From the NCBI GenBank assembly GCA_020854015.1, contig JADZGG010000424.1, forward strand, positions 1 through 5,722: 5,722 bases of DNA, read 5' to 3'. Numbering within the stretch: the first letter of the stretch is position 1; each line of letters begins with the position of its first letter. Below are positions 4,440 through 5,722 of the stretch, piece by piece. The translations under genes and the position numbers were made by a program. The notes under the pieces are model-generated. The model did no database searches. It saw only the letters and a list, made by a program, of their open reading frames with translations, and had not been told where the DNA came from. Source of the DNA: Flavobacteriales bacterium. Lineage in GTDB: Bacteria > Bacteroidota > Bacteroidia > Flavobacteriales_F > PHOS-HE28.

Positions 4440-5722
4440 ATGTCCACCGCAACCACCTCCCGAGCGCTCGGGACCACCGGCACCACCACCGCACCGAGCA
4501 CGGACACGCTGCTTCGCGCTTGGGAACTGATGTGCACGGCGAAGGCCATGACCGAGACCTATGAGGAGCACTTCAAGTTCACCAGCAAGTACGTGCACGC
4601 CACCAGCCGTGGGCACGAGGCCATCCAACTGGCGCTCGGGCTGCAACTGAAGCCGCAGGATTTCGTGAGCCCCTACTACCGCGATGACAGCATCCTGCTC
4701 GGTATCGGCATGCGGCCCTACGAGCTGATGTTGCAGCTGATGGCCAAGCGCGACGACCCTTTCAGCGGCGGCCGTAGCTACTACTGTCATCCTAGCCTGC
4801 GAAGCGATAACATGCCGAAGATCCCGCACCAAAGCAGCGCGACGGGCATGCAGGCCATCCCCACGACCGGCATCGCCATGGGCCTGTGGTTCAAGGAACA
4901 GGCCGGGATCCCGCACGACATGAACGGCGCGGCTGACGGAGAAGCTCCCGTCGTCGTCTGTTCCTTCGGCGATGCCTCCATCACGGAAGGTGAAGTGGCC
5001 GAGGCCTTCCAGATGGCGGTGCTCAAGAAGCTGCCGATCATCTACCTGGTGCAGGACAACGAATGGGACATCAGTGCCAGCGCCGACGAGATCCGTGCCG
5101 GTGATGCCACACACTATGCCAAGGGCTTCAAGGGACTGGAGGTGCGCACCATCGACGGGACGGACTTTCCCACCTGCTACTCAACGCTGAACGAAGTGAT
5201 CGCCACTGTGCGAAAAGAGCGTCGGCCTTTCCTGGTGCATGCGAAGGTGCCGCTGCTGAACCACCACACAAGTGGTGTGCGCATGGACTTTTACCGCAGC
5301 GCGGAGAACCTTGCTGAACACCGCAAACGCGACCCGCACCCGCGCTTCATGCAGCAGTTGCTCGAACAGCGCTTCCAACTGGACGGGCTGAAGAAGCTGG
5401 AACAAGAGGCCATCGCCCGTGTGAAGGCCGACTTCGAGCTGGCACGCAATGCAGAGGACCCTCGTCCGGAGGACTTGTACACACACATGTTCGCACCCAC
5501 ATCGGTCACCGAGGAGAAAGGCGAACGGGCCCCATCGGACCGAGAGCCGACCGTGATGGTCGACAGTGCGCTTTTCGCTATCCGTGAGCTGATGCAGGAG
5601 GATCCGCGTTGCCTGTTATACGGGCAGGATGTGGGTGCTCGTCTTGGTGGTGTTTTCCGTGAAGCCGCCACATTGGCGAAGGATTTCGGCGACCACCGCG
5701 TGTTCAATACCCCGATCCAGGA
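4440..5722 (+). CDS. Fused alpha/beta E1 component of a 2-oxoacid dehydrogenase complex, cut by the right edge
   Basis: 427 codons are present and the frame is open at the edge. The alpha part (~23-350) has SRGHEA (56-61), SPYYRDD (77-83), GDASITEGE (177-185) and QDNEWDIS (205-212), which together form the thiamine-diphosphate/Mg site, then HHTSG (275-279). From ~370 the E1-beta (transketolase-like) part begins: TVMVDSALFAIRELMQEDPRCLLYGQDVGARLGGVFREAA, then VFNTPIQ at the edge. E1 decarboxylates a 2-oxoacid and passes the acyl group to lipoyl-E2; alpha and beta on one chain is a known arrangement in Bacteroidota. The substrate (branched-chain 2-oxoacid versus pyruvate) cannot be settled from this fragment; branched-chain is my preference. 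The ATG at 4440 is the first in frame; the N-terminus (2-22) is Thr/Ser-rich and low-complexity, and the next Met is residue 30, inside the expected first helix. A 16-bp palindrome lies in codons 7-12. Confidence 0.93.
   Translation, partial: MSTATTSRALGTTGTTTAPSTDTLLRAWELMCTAKAMTETYEEHFKFTSKYVHATSRGHEAIQLALGLQLKPQDFVSPYYRDDSILLGIGMRPYELMLQLMAKRDDPFSGGRSYYCHPSLRSDNMPKIPHQSSATGMQAIPTTGIAMGLWFKEQAGIPHDMNGAADGEAPVVVCSFGDASITEGEVAEAFQMAVLKKLPIIYLVQDNEWDISASADEIRAGDATHYAKGFKGLEVRTIDGTDFPTCYSTLNEVIATVRKERRPFLVHAKVPLLNHHTSGVRMDFYRSAENLAEHRKRDPHPRFMQQLLEQRFQLDGLKKLEQEAIARVKADFELARNAEDPRPEDLYTHMFAPTSVTEEKGERAPSDREPTVMVDSALFAIRELMQEDPRCLLYGQDVGARLGGVFREAATLAKDFGDHRVFNTPIQ
4458..4473. repeat. 16-bp perfect palindrome in the 5' end of the E1 gene
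   Basis: TCCCGAGCGCTCGGGA is identical on both strands and does not extend further (C flanks both ends). It lies within codons 7-12 of the E1 gene, about 43 bp downstream of the candidate -7 box at 4408-4415. It could be an operator half-site pair or a GC-rich cruciform, or merely the product of codon choice for Ser-Arg-Ala-Leu-Gly. Confidence 0.45.

Noticed and set aside
4345..4494. Longer start (4494, minus strand) for the AIM24-family protein
   Set aside because: It would overlap the divergent E1 gene and the promoter boxes and add a Trp/Arg-rich segment unlike the family. The box at 4363-4370 fits a start at 4344.
3856..4530. 224-codon plus-strand open frame
   Set aside because: It is antisense to the well-supported AIM24-family gene, and its product has no coherent domain.
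4362..5114. 250-codon minus-strand open frame
   Set aside because: It lies antisense to the E1 gene, whose plus-strand product has clear E1 motifs. The minus product is His/Gly/Arg-rich with no recognisable domain.

Overview
The window looks like a piece of a moderately high-GC Bacteroidota chromosome, probably a Flavobacteriales-type lineage. The reasons are: no clear Shine-Dalgarno sequences ahead of the genes; several upstream boxes matching the Bacteroidota -7 element TAnnTTTG or its one-base variant TAnnTTCG; a tRNA gene without an encoded CCA end; a secreted PDZ protein whose C-terminus resembles a type IX secretion (T9SS) sorting domain; and a fused alpha-beta 2-oxoacid dehydrogenase E1 of the kind common in this phylum. 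This placement is inference from sequence character, not from a database search.

Layout, left to right. (1) 2-721 (+): the 3' part of an unrecognised gene, open to the left edge, with a weak resemblance to NlpE/lipocalin-like beta-rich domains. (2) 748-821 (+): tRNA-Arg with anticodon CCG. It is followed by a dense set of inverted repeats (828-872) and then by 888-1253 (+), a small S4-domain RNA-binding protein of the Hsp15 (HslR) type. (3) 1254-1331: a promoter region with a perfect TAnnTTTG box and three YTAAC motifs spaced exactly 10 bp apart. It precedes 1332-3053 (+), an exported protein with two PDZ domains, a long in-register heptad coiled coil and a T9SS-like C-terminal domain. (4) 3141-3494 (+): a four-helix membrane protein of the YvlD/phage_holin_4_2 family, convergent with (5) 3541-4344 (-), a TIGR00266/AIM24-family protein. 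A strong intrinsic terminator for the minus-strand gene lies between them and touches the stop codon of the plus-strand gene. (6) 4440 to the right edge (+): the first 427 codons of a fused E1 alpha/beta thiamine-diphosphate enzyme, divergent from the AIM24 gene across a 95-bp intergenic region with a candidate promoter for each direction.

The genes do not form one pathway. Most appear to be separately transcribed housekeeping or envelope genes. The tRNA and S4 gene may share a transcript, since no promoter is visible between them and only structured RNA separates them. I see no mobile element, CRISPR array, phage module or defence system. The most unusual features are the competing hairpins between the tRNA and the S4 gene, the phased YTAAC triplet, and the heptad array of the PDZ protein, which has three consecutive histidines at a predicted core position.
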